In this document: one piece after another, positions 45,947-54,259 of the stretch
How the letters are laid out: each line of letters begins with the position of its first letter
Position numbering within the stretch: position 1 is the stretch's first letter
Made by a program: the position numbers and the translations under genes
Source: Clostridiaceae bacterium
GTDB taxonomy: Bacteria > Bacillota > Clostridia > Lachnospirales > Lachnospiraceae
DNA: 64,000 nucleotides
Direction: 5' to 3'
NCBI GenBank assembly: GCA_902362725.1
Contig: CABIXM010000002.1
Coordinates: 188,340-252,339 of the forward strand
The notes under the pieces: model-generated
Databases searched by the model: none
Told to the model about the DNA's origin: nothing
The model's input: only the letters and a program-made list of their open reading frames with translations

Positions 45947-46372
45947 TTACTCTTCTACAGTGATACCCATGCTGCGAGCGGTTCCGGCGATCATGCTCAT
46001 TGCGGAATCGATGTTCGCTGCGTTCAGGTCCGGCATCTTGAGCTCAGCAATCTTCTGAAGCTCAGCCTTGCTGATGGTAGCAACCTTAGTCTTGTTCGGA
46101 ACTCCGGAACCGGACTGAATCTTGCAAGCCTTCTTCAGCAGTACTGCTGCAGGCGGAGTCTTTGTGATGAAGCTGAAAGATCTGTCTGCGTAAACTGTGA
46201 TAACAACCGGAATAATCATTCCGTCCTGATCTGCGGTTCTTGCGTTGAACTGCTTTGTGAACTCTACGATGTTCACGCCGTGCTGTCCAAGAGCCGGACC
46301 AACGGGCGGAGCCGGTGTTGCCTTTCCAGCAGGAATCTGCAATTTAATATAACCTGTTACTTTCTTTGCCAT
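45947..46372 (-). CDS. rplK: 50S ribosomal protein L11
   Basis: The 141-residue protein starts [20 protein letters not shown] and has the proline-rich [14 protein letters not shown] motif that contacts 23S rRNA at the GTPase centre. Normal length. The ATG at 46372 follows GGAGGTG. rplA follows in the same operon. Confidence 0.97.
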   Translation of the reverse strand: MAKKVTGYIKLQIPAGKATPAPPVGPALGQHGVNIVEFTKQFNARTADQDGMIIPVVITVYADRSFSFITKTPPAAVLLKKACKIQSGSGVPNKTKVATISKAELQKIAELKMPDLNAANIDSAMSMIAGTARSMGITVEE

Positions 46373-46468
46373 TTTAGGCACCTCCTTGTGGTAATTGCGG
46401 GCTATCTGGGTTTCTCCCTCCCACATGCTCTGTGTATCGGTTCGAAGCTTACGCTCCCATCCGACCTG

Positions 46469-46984
46469 TTACATTTTCTTGATTTCTGTGAAGCTGATCT
46501 CGACCGGCGTCTCTCTGCCGAACAGATCCACGTTGATGGTTACGCACTGTTTATTCTGGTTAATATCCTGAATAACGCCTACCGTGTCGGCCCATACGCC
46601 GCCTGTAACCGTAACGGTGTCTCCCACTTTGAAATCTACTACGACATTTTCAGACTGGATTCCGAGCGGCCGCATTTCCTCTTCTGTCAGAGGTACCGGT
46701 TTCGATCCCGGTCCGACAAAGCCGGTCACACCACGGGTATTGCGCACAACGTACCAGGTGTCGTCATTCATCACCATGTTAATCAGAACATAGCCCGGAA
46801 ACATCTTCTTCTGAACCTGTTTTCTGGCACCGTTCTTCATCTCAACCACGTCCTGCAGCGGAACTCTCACTTCGAGAATCTGCTCCTCCAGGTGTCTGTT
46901 TTCAATTGTTTTCTCAATGTTGGCCTTAACCTTGTTCTCGTATCCGGAATAAGTATGAACTACATACCAGTTTGCCTCTGCCAT
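46469..46984 (-). CDS. nusG: Transcription elongation/termination factor NusG
   Basis: The 171-residue protein has the NGN domain (1-115; NWYVVHTYSGYENKVK, MFPGYVLI, RNTRGVTGFVG) and a C-terminal KOW domain (about 120-171; FKVGDTVTVTGGVWADTVG). It binds RNA polymerase and, in many bacteria, Rho. Here the genome also encodes an enlarged Rho. It lies 10 bases after secE. Confidence 0.97.
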   Translation of the reverse strand: MAEANWYVVHTYSGYENKVKANIEKTIENRHLEEQILEVRVPLQDVVEMKNGARKQVQKKMFPGYVLINMVMNDDTWYVVRNTRGVTGFVGPGSKPVPLTEEEMRPLGIQSENVVVDFKVGDTVTVTGGVWADTVGVIQDINQNKQCVTINVDLFGRETPVEISFTEIKKM

Positions 46985-46994
46985 TTTCTCACTC

Positions 46995-47216
46995 CTATAA
47001 ACTAATCAGCATGTCGATTCCATAAGACAGGATAATGTCCAGAAGCTTGATTACAACTCCCAGAGCAATTGACGTAAGCACTACGGCTGCCGTCTGTCTT
47101 ATCACGGTCTTTCTGTCCGGCCATACAATCTTGTTGTACTCCGCCTTCAGACCCTTGAACCAGCTTTTCTTCGGTTTATCGGTGCTTTTAGTGGCCTTTT
47201 CTGCTGCTTCGCTCAT
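46995..47216 (-). CDS. secE: Preprotein translocase subunit SecE
   Basis: The 73-residue protein is the single-helix Gram-positive SecE: a short charged N-terminus, an amphipathic stretch (WFKGLKAEYNKIVWPDRKTV, about 19-38), and one membrane helix (about 42-70). It clamps SecY in the secretion channel. Its position between rpmG and nusG is the classical one. Confidence 0.95.
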   Translation of the reverse strand: MSEAAEKATKSTDKPKKSWFKGLKAEYNKIVWPDRKTVIRQTAAVVLTSIALGVVIKLLDIILSYGIDMLISL

Positions 47217-47240
47217 CGTCCCACTATCCTTTCCTGCATC

Positions 47241-47390
47241 TTATTTTGTTTCTTTGTGCAGTGTGTGCTTTCTGCAGAATCTGCAGTACTTGTTAGTCTC
47301 CATCCGATCCGGATGATTCTTTTTCTCTTTTGTCATGTTGTAGTTACGCTGTTTGCACTCCGTACATGCCAATGTGATCTTTACGCGCAC
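47241..47390 (-). CDS. rpmG: 50S ribosomal protein L33
   Basis: The 49-residue protein starts from a GTG at 47390, seven bases after GGAGGT, and reads [17 protein letters not shown], with two CxxC pairs (Cys 9/12 and Cys 36/39) that bind zinc. This is the C+ form of L33. It heads the secE-nusG-rplK-rplA gene row. Confidence 0.95.
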   Translation of the reverse strand: MRVKITLACTECKQRNYNMTKEKKNHPDRMETNKYCRFCRKHTLHKETK

Positions 47391-47504
47391 GACTTCCACC
47401 TCCGCTTATTTTTTGCTTGCTGGACAGCCTCGATACGCATGCCGGCATATCTTAACTGTCGTTTTTTAGGCATAAAAAAAAAGCCTACTTCCATTCGCCC
47501 TGAT

Positions 47505-47534
47505 ATCATATCACGCCGGACATCAGTGTGTCAA
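47505..47534 (-). promoter_or_regulatory. Promoter of the rpmG-secE-nusG-rplK-rplA operon
   Basis: TTGACA (47529-47534) and TATGAT (47505-47510) on the minus strand with an 18-base spacer. The 47391-47708 gap holds this promoter, a leader of about 110 bases, and the upstream region of the divergent MntR-like gene. Confidence 0.8.
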
Positions 47535-47708
47535 GCATTTTCTTTGGAAAACCGCCAGGAATACCATCTGATAAATCCTATCTTTTACTCTCAGATTAAA
47601 CACTTGCCTTTCTTCCGGCAAAATGTTAAACTTTAACTATTATAAATACGTGAATTTCAGGAAATAATTTTATGAAGGCCTGAATATGGAGAAGGAGATT
47701 GCTACTAT

Positions 47709-48095
47709 ATGAATTATCAGAGACATAAGTCCGAGGAATCGGTGGAGGATTATTTGGAAACAATCCTTATTTTAAGCAAGCAGAAAGCCCAGGTGCGTTC
47801 CATCGACGTGGCCAATGAGCTTGGTTATTCCAAGCCCAGCGTCAGCGTGGCCATGAAGAATCTGCGTCAGAAGAATTACGTGCTGGTTTCCGACGAGGGC
47901 TACCTTTCTCTGACTGAGGAGGGCCTGAATCTGGCATCCACTGTGTACGAGCGCCATTCTGTCATTTCCAACTGGCTCATCAGTCTGGGCGTGTCCCAGG
48001 AGGTGGCTGTAGAGGACGCCTGCCGGATGGAGCATGACATCAGTGATGAGAGCTTCGCGGCGATTAAGAAGTATCTGCAGGATGCCGGGAAATAA
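47709..48095 (+). CDS. DtxR/MntR-family metal-dependent repressor
   Basis: The 128-residue protein has an N-terminal winged helix (about 8-65; VRSIDVANELGYSKPSVSVA) and a short dimerisation/metal domain (about 70-128) with EDACRMEHDISDE, where Glu, Cys, Glu and His form metal ligands in MntR and IdeR relatives. It lacks the SH3-like domain of DtxR, as in MntR. It would sense Mn2+ or Fe2+. It stands alone; no transporter gene is beside it. Ribosome site GAAGGAG. Confidence 0.88.
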   Translation: MNYQRHKSEESVEDYLETILILSKQKAQVRSIDVANELGYSKPSVSVAMKNLRQKNYVLVSDEGYLSLTEEGLNLASTVYERHSVISNWLISLGVSQEVAVEDACRMEHDISDESFAAIKKYLQDAGK

Positions 48096-48114
48096 TTTTA
48101 TATAGAGAGAGAAT

Positions 48115-48155
48115 AAAACCGCTTCGCAGGTGGCGTTATCTGCGGAGCGGTTTTT
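48115..48155 (+). terminator. Terminator of the MntR-like gene
   Basis: AAAACCGCTTCGCAG pairs with CTGCGGAGCGGTTTTT; the plus-strand T run follows. Confidence 0.85.
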
Positions 48156-48182
48156 CTTTGTTGTATAGTGCCTTATGTAAAC

Positions 48183-49418
48183 TTAATTTTCTGATTCTTC
48201 TTTTTTCAGCTCATCAAACATGGCTTTCACCGAAGGCGCGTTCTTCGTCAGACGTTTGATACTCAGATCCTCAGCCTTATGATTGGCCAGACGCAGGTTA
48301 TTTTCAGAGGCGAGCAGGGCGTCCTTCGTCTTCTGCAAATGGGTAATCGTTTTGTCAATCTCATCGATAGCCGTCTTGAACCTCTCGCTGGCGATACGGT
48401 AATTACGGGCGAAGCCCTCCTTGAAGGTATTCATATTTTCCTCGAACCGCAGAATGTCCACCTGCTGATGACGGGCCAGCTCCAGCTCCCGGCGGTACTG
48501 AAGGGAATTCAGGGCCGCATTCCGAAGCAGGGTAATCATGGGAATGAAGAACTGGGGACGGATCACGTACATTTTCTCATAACGGTAGGACATGTCCACG
48601 ATGCCGTTGTTATAAAGCTCGTTGTCGATCTCCAGCAGAGAAACCAACACGGCGTACTCACATTTTTTCTCCCGACGGTCCTTGTCCAATTCCTTTAAGA
48701 AATCCTCGTTCTTGTGCTTGGTAGCCGTCTCATCCATCTCATTTTTCATTTCGAACATAATGGAAATGAATTCCACGCCGTCGGCGGCTTCCCGGAAGAT
48801 AAAGTCGCCCTTGCTGCCGGTGCGGGCATCATTATCCTTTTCAAAGTAAGCGTTCGGAAACGCGGTCATACGCAGGGCGTTGAACTGATTCAGGCAGTGC
48901 TGCTCCAGGCTTTCGCCGATCATTTTCGTGGACTGGCGGGCCTTGAAATCCTTGTAGTATTCGATCTGCTCATCCTTCATTTTCAGCTTTTCCTCGTACT
49001 GCTTCTGAAGGGCCTGCTCTTTCAGCTCGTTTTCTGTAGCTTTGTTGGCAAGCTGGCTTTTCAGAGCGGTGATCTCGGTGGTTTTCTCCGAAAGCTCCCG
49101 GTCTTTTTCGCTTACCACCTCGGCCACGGCCAGTTTTTTTTCGGTCTCCGTACCGGAAATCTGAGCCTGAAGCCGGGCAATCAGCTGATCGCGCTTTTGA
49201 AGCTCTGTCTCTTTCTTCGCTAAAGCATCGTCGTATTCCTGCTTCTGTTCCAGCCTCAGGAGGCGCAGTTCGCTCTCCTGCTTTCCGGCCAGCTCCTCCT
49301 CCCGGCGGCGCAGTTCTTTATCGAATTCTTTGTCCCGGACCTGCTGTACGATCTGGGCATAGCCGGATTCGTCCACCACGAAGACCTCGCCACAGTTGGG
49401 ACATTTAATTTCCTGCAT
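48183..49418 (-). CDS. DUF2130 protein with zinc ribbon and coiled coil
   Basis: The 411-residue protein begins with half a zinc ribbon (EIKCPNCGEVFVVDESG), then a long coiled coil (about 28-165, Glu/Lys/Gln-rich), and a DUF2130 domain (about 170-320; MIGESLEQHCLNQFN, YFEKDNDARTGSKGDFIFRE, EMKNEMDET). The DUF2130 core has a GDF...E-x-K-like pattern that suggests a nuclease-related fold, but function is unknown. A second helical region ends the protein. No partner gene is obvious. Confidence 0.85.
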   Translation of the reverse strand: MQEIKCPNCGEVFVVDESGYAQIVQQVRDKEFDKELRRREEELAGKQESELRLLRLEQKQEYDDALAKKETELQKRDQLIARLQAQISGTETEKKLAVAEVVSEKDRELSEKTTEITALKSQLANKATENELKEQALQKQYEEKLKMKDEQIEYYKDFKARQSTKMIGESLEQHCLNQFNALRMTAFPNAYFEKDNDARTGSKGDFIFREAADGVEFISIMFEMKNEMDETATKHKNEDFLKELDKDRREKKCEYAVLVSLLEIDNELYNNGIVDMSYRYEKMYVIRPQFFIPMITLLRNAALNSLQYRRELELARHQQVDILRFEENMNTFKEGFARNYRIASERFKTAIDEIDKTITHLQKTKDALLASENNLRLANHKAEDLSIKRLTKNAPSVKAMFDELKKEESEN

Positions 49419-49566
49419 GTTCCTATTTCTCCTTTATTTAAAATCTTATCTCTATTTCCTCTTTTGCATATTCCCATTTTAGCACAGATACTTCCGGCCT
49501 TCCAGCTTAAAAAACAGCAAACTTTAAGGGCATGGCTTGCACTGTCATGCCCTATCTTATGTAAAC

Positions 49567-50382
49567 TTATTTTTTCAGCACATCGTTCATGCTTCCCATC
49601 CGGTACCCGGACAGATCCATGGTCACATACAGGAAGCCGTACTCTTTCAGCTTCGCTATCACGTCGGTGCGGACCTTCTCGTCCATCAGCTTGTCGAACT
49701 GCTCCGGCAGTACCTCGATGCGGGCCAGATTGTCGTGGATGCGGACGCGCACCTGGCGGAAGCCGTAATCCAGAAGCAGCTGCTCAGCCTTCTCTACCAT
49801 GCCCAGCTTATCCTTAGTAATGGTCTCACCGTATACGAACCGGGACGCCAGACAGGCGAAGGACGGCTTGTCCCAGGTGGGCAGGTTAAGGCTCTTGGAA
49901 AGCTCGCGAATCTCAGCTTTGGTAAGCTCCGCTTTGCGAAGGGGGCTCTTGATATCCAGCTCGGCGATGGCCTGGAGACCCGGGCGGTAATCGCCGTTGT
50001 CGTCCATATTGGAACCCTCTGCCACGTAAGCGATGCCGTTATCCGCGGCCAGCTGCTTAATCTTCTCAAACAGCTCATGCTTGCACAGATAGCACCGATT
50101 GGGCGGATTCTGGGCGAAGCCATCTATCTCCAGCTCCTCGGATTCACAGATAAAGTGACGAATGCCTTCCTTCTCACAGAAAGCCTTGGAGGCCTCCAGC
50201 TCCCGCTTCGGGAAGGAGCAGGACTGGGCTGTCACCGCAATGGCCCTGTCGCCCAGTTCATCGTGGGCTACCTTCAATAAAAATGTGGAATCTACGCCAC
50301 TGGAAAAGGCCACGGCCACACTTCCCAGTTCTCTTAAATATGCTTTCAAAGCTTCCAGCTTCTGTTCTGCTGTACTCTGCAT
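49567..50382 (-). CDS. larE: LarE-type sulfur transferase (nickel-pincer cofactor synthesis)
   Basis: The 271-residue protein has an ATP-pyrophosphatase loop SSGVDS (27-32) and the conserved cysteine in PSFACLASR (Cys 177), which in Lactobacillus LarE gives up its sulfur to build the nickel-pincer cofactor of lactate racemase. Other CxxC cysteines (RCYLC, 97-100) suggest a possible Fe-S variant. Partners larB, larC and larA are not in this window. The ATG at 50382 has a GGAGGTAG ribosome site. Confidence 0.9.
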   Translation of the reverse strand: MQSTAEQKLEALKAYLRELGSVAVAFSSGVDSTFLLKVAHDELGDRAIAVTAQSCSFPKRELEASKAFCEKEGIRHFICESEELEIDGFAQNPPNRCYLCKHELFEKIKQLAADNGIAYVAEGSNMDDNGDYRPGLQAIAELDIKSPLRKAELTKAEIRELSKSLNLPTWDKPSFACLASRFVYGETITKDKLGMVEKAEQLLLDYGFRQVRVRIHDNLARIEVLPEQFDKLMDEKVRTDVIAKLKEYGFLYVTMDLSGYRMGSMNDVLKK

Positions 50383-50531
50383 GTTTCTACCTCCTGCATG
50401 TTTGTTTTCCGCTGTCCCGGCACATTCTTCCGTCCGGTCTATTTTATCATCATACTATAAATTTTTTTCCGGATCAATGCTTAGCTATTTGATAGGAAAT
50501 GCTTATTTTCAGCTGTTTTCCCAAGTTTTCC

Positions 50532-50560
50532 TTGACTTTCTTCCATTTTTAGGATATAGT
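50532..50560 (+). promoter_or_regulatory. Promoter of the cold-shock gene
   Basis: TTGACT (50532-50537) and TATAGT (50555-50560) with a 17-base spacer; predicted leader of about 155 bases before the start codon. Confidence 0.7.
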
Positions 50561-50599
50561 TATTTTATTGTTTGAATGTGTTTTCGAAGAGGATTGATT

Positions 50600-50658
50600 C
50601 ACATGTTTTTGTAAGTCATCGTTCACTTTGATGCTTTACAAAAACATGTGATTTTTTT
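50600..50658 (+). terminator. Terminator-like hairpin in the cold-shock leader
   Basis: CACATGTTTTTGTAA (50600-50614) pairs with TTTACAAAAACATGTG (50636-50650), directly followed by ATTTTTTTG. It lies between the promoter and the ribosome site, so it would stop transcripts unless bypassed. The 50383-50721 gap holds only these elements. Confidence 0.65.
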
Positions 50659-50721
50659 GTAATCGAAATGGCATTCGGACAGACAAATCATATTTCTATT
50701 AGTTATAGGAGGCTCTATTTT

Positions 50722-50928
50722 ATGAACAAGGGTACTGTTAAGTGGTTCAACGGAACAAAGGGATACGGCTTTATCACCAACGCTGAGACTGGCGAGGATG
50801 TATTCGTACATTTCACTGGCATCGTGGCTGATGGCTTCAAGACTCTGGAGGAAGGCCAGTCCGTTACTTTCGATGTAACCGAGGGTAATCGTGGACCGCA
50901 GGCTACCAACGTTGTAGTTGTAGCGTAA
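50722..50928 (+). CDS. Cold-shock protein (CspA family)
   Basis: The 68-residue single cold-shock domain has RNP1 (KGYGFI, 13-18) and RNP2 (VFVHF, 27-31), which bind single-stranded RNA and DNA. It acts as an RNA chaperone. The ATG at 50722 follows ATAGGAGG. A long leader with a terminator-like hairpin precedes it. Confidence 0.96.
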   Translation: MNKGTVKWFNGTKGYGFITNAETGEDVFVHFTGIVADGFKTLEEGQSVTFDVTEGNRGPQATNVVVVA

Positions 50929-50990
50929 GCTGTTTCGATACAAATGAAAAACGCCGGAACGTCCTGAACGCAGGACGGAGGCCGGTAACA

Positions 50991-51017
50991 AAGGCATCCC
51001 ACGCCGGGATGCCTTTT
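50991..51017 (+). terminator. Terminator of the cold-shock gene
   Basis: AAGGCATCCC and its complement around ACGCC, followed by TTTT. Confidence 0.8.
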
Positions 51018-51119
51018 CTGATCCCAAACCGGAACCGTTTACGCCCTACTTGCAGGAGCCTCTCCGGCATGCTACAATAAGGATACATTTTGGATTCTAT
51101 TCTATAAAAGGAGACTGTC

Positions 51120-51518
51120 ATGGCAGCAAGAAAAGAACTTGTGCTTTATTATACACCGGAGAAATCCGATGCAGACCGGCTCTTAAAGGGCGTGCTGGTG
51201 CGGATGGGCGTCCGGATCCGCAATCTCACGCCGGAGCAGACCGATGAAAAGATCGGCGCGCTGGCGGGGCTGGCGGGCTGCGAGGAGCAGACGGATGCAC
51301 CGGAAGCGCCCGCGATTTCCGAAAAAATGCTGATCCTTCATGGCTTTAGCCAGCAGCGCTTACAGGAGCTGCTGGCAGGCCTTCGGAAGGCCAAGGTTCC
51401 GCCCATCCCCCTGAAAGCGATGGTAACAGAGCACAACGCGGACTGGACGCTGTACGAGCTCTATCAGGAGATCCGCAAGGAACATGAGATGATGACCGGG
51501 CAAAAGGAGAGTAAATAA
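51120..51518 (+). CDS. DUF3783-like small protein
   Basis: The 132-residue soluble protein ends in a helical domain (about 65-125; LILHGFSQQRLQELLAGLRK, KAMVTEHNADWTLYELYQEI) that resembles DUF3783. Function unknown. It is immediately followed by the sigma-like gene (start one base after its stop), so the two are translationally coupled and probably act together. Confidence 0.75.
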   Translation: MAARKELVLYYTPEKSDADRLLKGVLVRMGVRIRNLTPEQTDEKIGALAGLAGCEEQTDAPEAPAISEKMLILHGFSQQRLQELLAGLRKAKVPPIPLKAMVTEHNADWTLYELYQEIRKEHEMMTGQKESK

Positions 51519-52301
51519 ATGGAAAAAGAAGTATTTCAGAAGCGTCTGGAGGATCTGGGCGAGCTGGCGAAAATCAATAACAACCGCCTGAGTACTGACG
51601 CAGTGAAGACATTTTTGAAGGATATGGACCTGACCGAGGAGCAGTACAATCTGGTATTCGCGTACCTGGCGTCCAAGCTGATCACGGTGGAAGGCTATGT
51701 GTCCGCAGCTAAGGGCGGGAAAGACAGCGCGCCCACCCTCTCGGAAGAGGAGCAGACTTTCCTTGCCCAGTACGAGGAGGATTTAAGCTACCTGACGACC
51801 CTTACGGAGGAGGCTCTGCTGGAACTCTGCCGGGACGTAGAGGAAACTGGCGACAGCGACGCCAAGTCCCATCTGACAGAGCAGCTGCTTCCGAAGGTAG
51901 TGGAGACCGCAAAGCATTACGCGGGCCGCGGCCTGCCCATCGGCGATCTGATTCAGGAGGGCAATATCGGCCTGATGCTGGCCCTGGATACGCTTGGAAT
52001 CCGCGGGGACGGTGTGTCCGCCCTGGATTACCTGAAGCAGGAAATTGAGAAGGCCGTCAGCGAGGCCCTGGAAGATCAGCAGACAGAAAAGTCCGCCGGT
52101 GAACTGATTGCCGATCGCTTAAATGAGCTGAGCGACGGCATCAAGGAGCTCTCCGGCGAACTGGAGCGCCAGGTCTCCGTGGAGGAGCTGTCCGCATTTA
52201 TGGACATGCCTGTGGAGGAAATCGAAGACTTGCTGAAGCTGGCCGGTGAGGGAACCGGCGACGGGGAACAGACCCCAGATAACTCCGGGAACGAGCAGTA
52301 A
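51519..52301 (+). CDS. Sigma-70-like protein without region 4
   Basis: The 260-residue acidic protein has an N-terminal segment like sigma region 1.1 (about 5-60). Its middle resembles region 2.1-2.2 (about 127-160; YAGRGLPIGDLIQEGNIGLMLA), the part that binds core RNA polymerase. The aromatic promoter-melting part (region 2.3-2.4) is replaced by a shorter, non-aromatic stretch, and no region 4 helix-turn-helix is present. A region 3-like segment follows (VSVEELSAFMDMPVEEIEDL). It may therefore bind polymerase without promoter DNA. It follows the DUF3783-like gene directly. Confidence 0.7.
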   Translation: MEKEVFQKRLEDLGELAKINNNRLSTDAVKTFLKDMDLTEEQYNLVFAYLASKLITVEGYVSAAKGGKDSAPTLSEEEQTFLAQYEEDLSYLTTLTEEALLELCRDVEETGDSDAKSHLTEQLLPKVVETAKHYAGRGLPIGDLIQEGNIGLMLALDTLGIRGDGVSALDYLKQEIEKAVSEALEDQQTEKSAGELIADRLNELSDGIKELSGELERQVSVEELSAFMDMPVEEIEDLLKLAGEGTGDGEQTPDNSGNEQ

Positions 52302-52371
52302 GCAGGAAACCAGCGGGGCGGCCAATGGCCGTCTCTTTTCATATCATCAGAATCAGATACCGCGCCAGAAA

Positions 52372-53313
52372 CTATTCTTTTATCGTCTCAATCCGGACTC
52401 GACGATCCCGTCCTCTGCTCTCCCAGATCATCAGATACACGTGGAATTCCAGATTATCCTGCGCGGTGGTAAAGGGTTCCTCGCACAGTACTTCCGCGCG
52501 GATACCCCGTCTGGCCAGCTCCCGTCTGCGTTTTTCGGCCTGCTGCTCCAGACGCTTTACCTTTTTATCTATTTCTTCTCCAAAAGAACGCCGCGGATAG
52601 TTCTGCACCGCTTCCCGGAGCCGCTGTGCCAGCAGGTCTACTACATCCGCGCCGTCTACGCGATGGAGCATGGCCGCAATCCGTTTTGCCAGAAAGGGCC
52701 AGGGGCACTTCCGGTAAAGGGCCAGTCTTTGGCCCAGCTTTTGATTGCCGCACTCCCGCGCCAGCTCCTCCATGACATCCAACGCATCCTCCGAAGGGTT
52801 CCAGGGATCCGGAATCGGCACGATGTATTTCTCCGGGACTGCCGGATAACAGCAGTAATTCAGCGGTGGAAAATAAGCCAGATGGGCCAGACGGCGCTCC
52901 ATGGGCGTACAATATTCCATCCCCAGATACTCGCATTTATCCCGGAGAATCGCAATCCGGTATTCCAACTGGCGCAGATACTCATACCCCGGCACCCAGA
53001 AATGCGCGATTTTCCCATAATTATAGAGATGTGCTTCCAGATCCAGCTTTTCAAACAGCAGCGTCACCGCGTTATCGCCCTGCCGGACCACCAGCACATA
53101 TCTGGTCGCGTCCCGGCTGATAGACCAGGTCAACGCGCCCTCATAATCCTCCAGATAATGGCCGGTCAGCGCCGCCCCGCGAAATACCAGAAAGCTCTCC
53201 ACCGCGTCGTTCATCAGATAAACTAACCGGCGTTCTGTATCGCATTCTTTTGATGGTAATAACTCAAACTGATCCTGCTCCAGCAGTTCCTCCAGCATTA
53301 CAAATGTATCCAT
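52372..53313 (-). CDS. Uncharacterised clostridial protein
   Basis: The 313-residue soluble protein is not one I can name. It is rich in Arg, Glu and Tyr, with a paired CCYPAVPEKY region (about 162) and a helical, basic C-terminal half (KKVKRLEQQAEKRRRELARR). No signal or membrane segment. The ATG at 53313 was chosen because AAGAGGT lies five bases upstream. It follows the U32-like and AAA ATPase genes on the same strand with short gaps, so a three-gene operon is likely. Confidence 0.65.
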   Translation of the reverse strand: MDTFVMLEELLEQDQFELLPSKECDTERRLVYLMNDAVESFLVFRGAALTGHYLEDYEGALTWSISRDATRYVLVVRQGDNAVTLLFEKLDLEAHLYNYGKIAHFWVPGYEYLRQLEYRIAILRDKCEYLGMEYCTPMERRLAHLAYFPPLNYCCYPAVPEKYIVPIPDPWNPSEDALDVMEELARECGNQKLGQRLALYRKCPWPFLAKRIAAMLHRVDGADVVDLLAQRLREAVQNYPRRSFGEEIDKKVKRLEQQAEKRRRELARRGIRAEVLCEEPFTTAQDNLEFHVYLMIWESRGRDRRVRIETIKE

Positions 53314-53364
53314 GTATAACCTCTTTTGTTTCATTTTATGCTTTATCTTAAAATCCATTTTTTA

Positions 53365-54258
53365 TTAAAACAGATCCAGCATATTATCCAGATAAATCTC
53401 TTCCCGCGCCTCCAACTGGTGCTCCGGCTTCGTCATATAATAGAGCAGAAATTCCAGAATCAGGGCGCTGCCCAGGCTCCGGCCTTCGATTTTGAAATGA
53501 GAAAAGCCCCGGGGAAGGTAAATCGTACGGATGTCGTCGATGCTGATAAAGGCCGGATTTTTCATGGCTTTGGAAAAGCGATAACCCTCAGTGGCATTCG
53601 GGGCCTGGCAGGCATGCTCCACGTCTTCTCCGAGATTTTTGCGGCTGACGATCTCGTAACAGCGTTTGCGATCCCGGCAGCCGGGCCAGCAGCATTCGTT
53701 GCAGAGAAATTCTACCTTGTCTTTCTCTGCTTGCGATAACGTATTCCATTGATCCAATGCTTTATTCAGGCGGAAATCCGGCACCACATAGCGGAAATCT
53801 TCTCTCTGAATTTCTTTATGGCACTCTCGAAAATCCGTCAGAACTTTTGTAGTGGAAGACACAAAATAAAGTCCCGGATAGGTCTTCTTTATATACTCAA
53901 GCAACAAATCCGAATGGATAATAACGCCGTTTTGCACTGCTCCATTTTGCTCAAATAAGGCGCAGAGCGCATTGCATTTTTTGTCTGTAAGATGTTCTTC
54001 CCGGAGCAGGGAATTACTGAAAGTCAGCCGGGCAGAAATACCGTATTCCTGCATCAGCGCCAGAACCTCCCGCGGCCCCTGCTCCCCAAATCCGGCCCGG
54101 CCGCCGCCCCAAAGGCAGTCCGCCGGAGCGCCGTAGATGGAACCTATCTCACACCAGTCGTAGAACCAGTCCCGGTGCTGCCGGTATAAGGGCAAAAACA
54201 CCTGGTACAGCTCATAGAATTCGAACAGGCCTGGTAAATGATAATATGCCTTTTTCAC
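53365..54258 (-). CDS. Peptidase U32-like protein
   Basis: The 297-residue protein has features of the U32 family: a TIM-barrel-like layout, a cysteine cluster NECCWPGCRDRKRCYE (about 187-202) and the C-terminal FKIEGRSLGSALILEFLLYY (about 256-275), where KIEGR followed by helical residues is the U32 signature. U32 proteins are proteases or, with Fe-S clusters, help hydroxylate RNA or ubiquinone. Which applies here is unclear. It starts one base after the AAA ATPase stop region, so the two are coupled. Confidence 0.6.
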   Translation of the reverse strand: MKKAYYHLPGLFEFYELYQVFLPLYRQHRDWFYDWCEIGSIYGAPADCLWGGGRAGFGEQGPREVLALMQEYGISARLTFSNSLLREEHLTDKKCNALCALFEQNGAVQNGVIIHSDLLLEYIKKTYPGLYFVSSTTKVLTDFRECHKEIQREDFRYVVPDFRLNKALDQWNTLSQAEKDKVEFLCNECCWPGCRDRKRCYEIVSRKNLGEDVEHACQAPNATEGYRFSKAMKNPAFISIDDIRTIYLPRGFSHFKIEGRSLGSALILEFLLYYMTKPEHQLEAREEIYLDNMLDLF

Positions 54259-54259
54259 A

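Noticed and set aside
47397-47489. A 30-codon basic frame (MPKKRQLRYAGMRIEAV) just ahead of rpmG
   Set aside because: There is no ribosome site and its ATG lies in a T-rich leader; kept only as a remote possibility.
47217-47708. tRNA gene near rpmG/secE, as found in some bacteria
   Set aside because: No cloverleaf or TΨC/anticodon pattern could be recognised; no tRNA or rRNA gene was found elsewhere in the window by eye.
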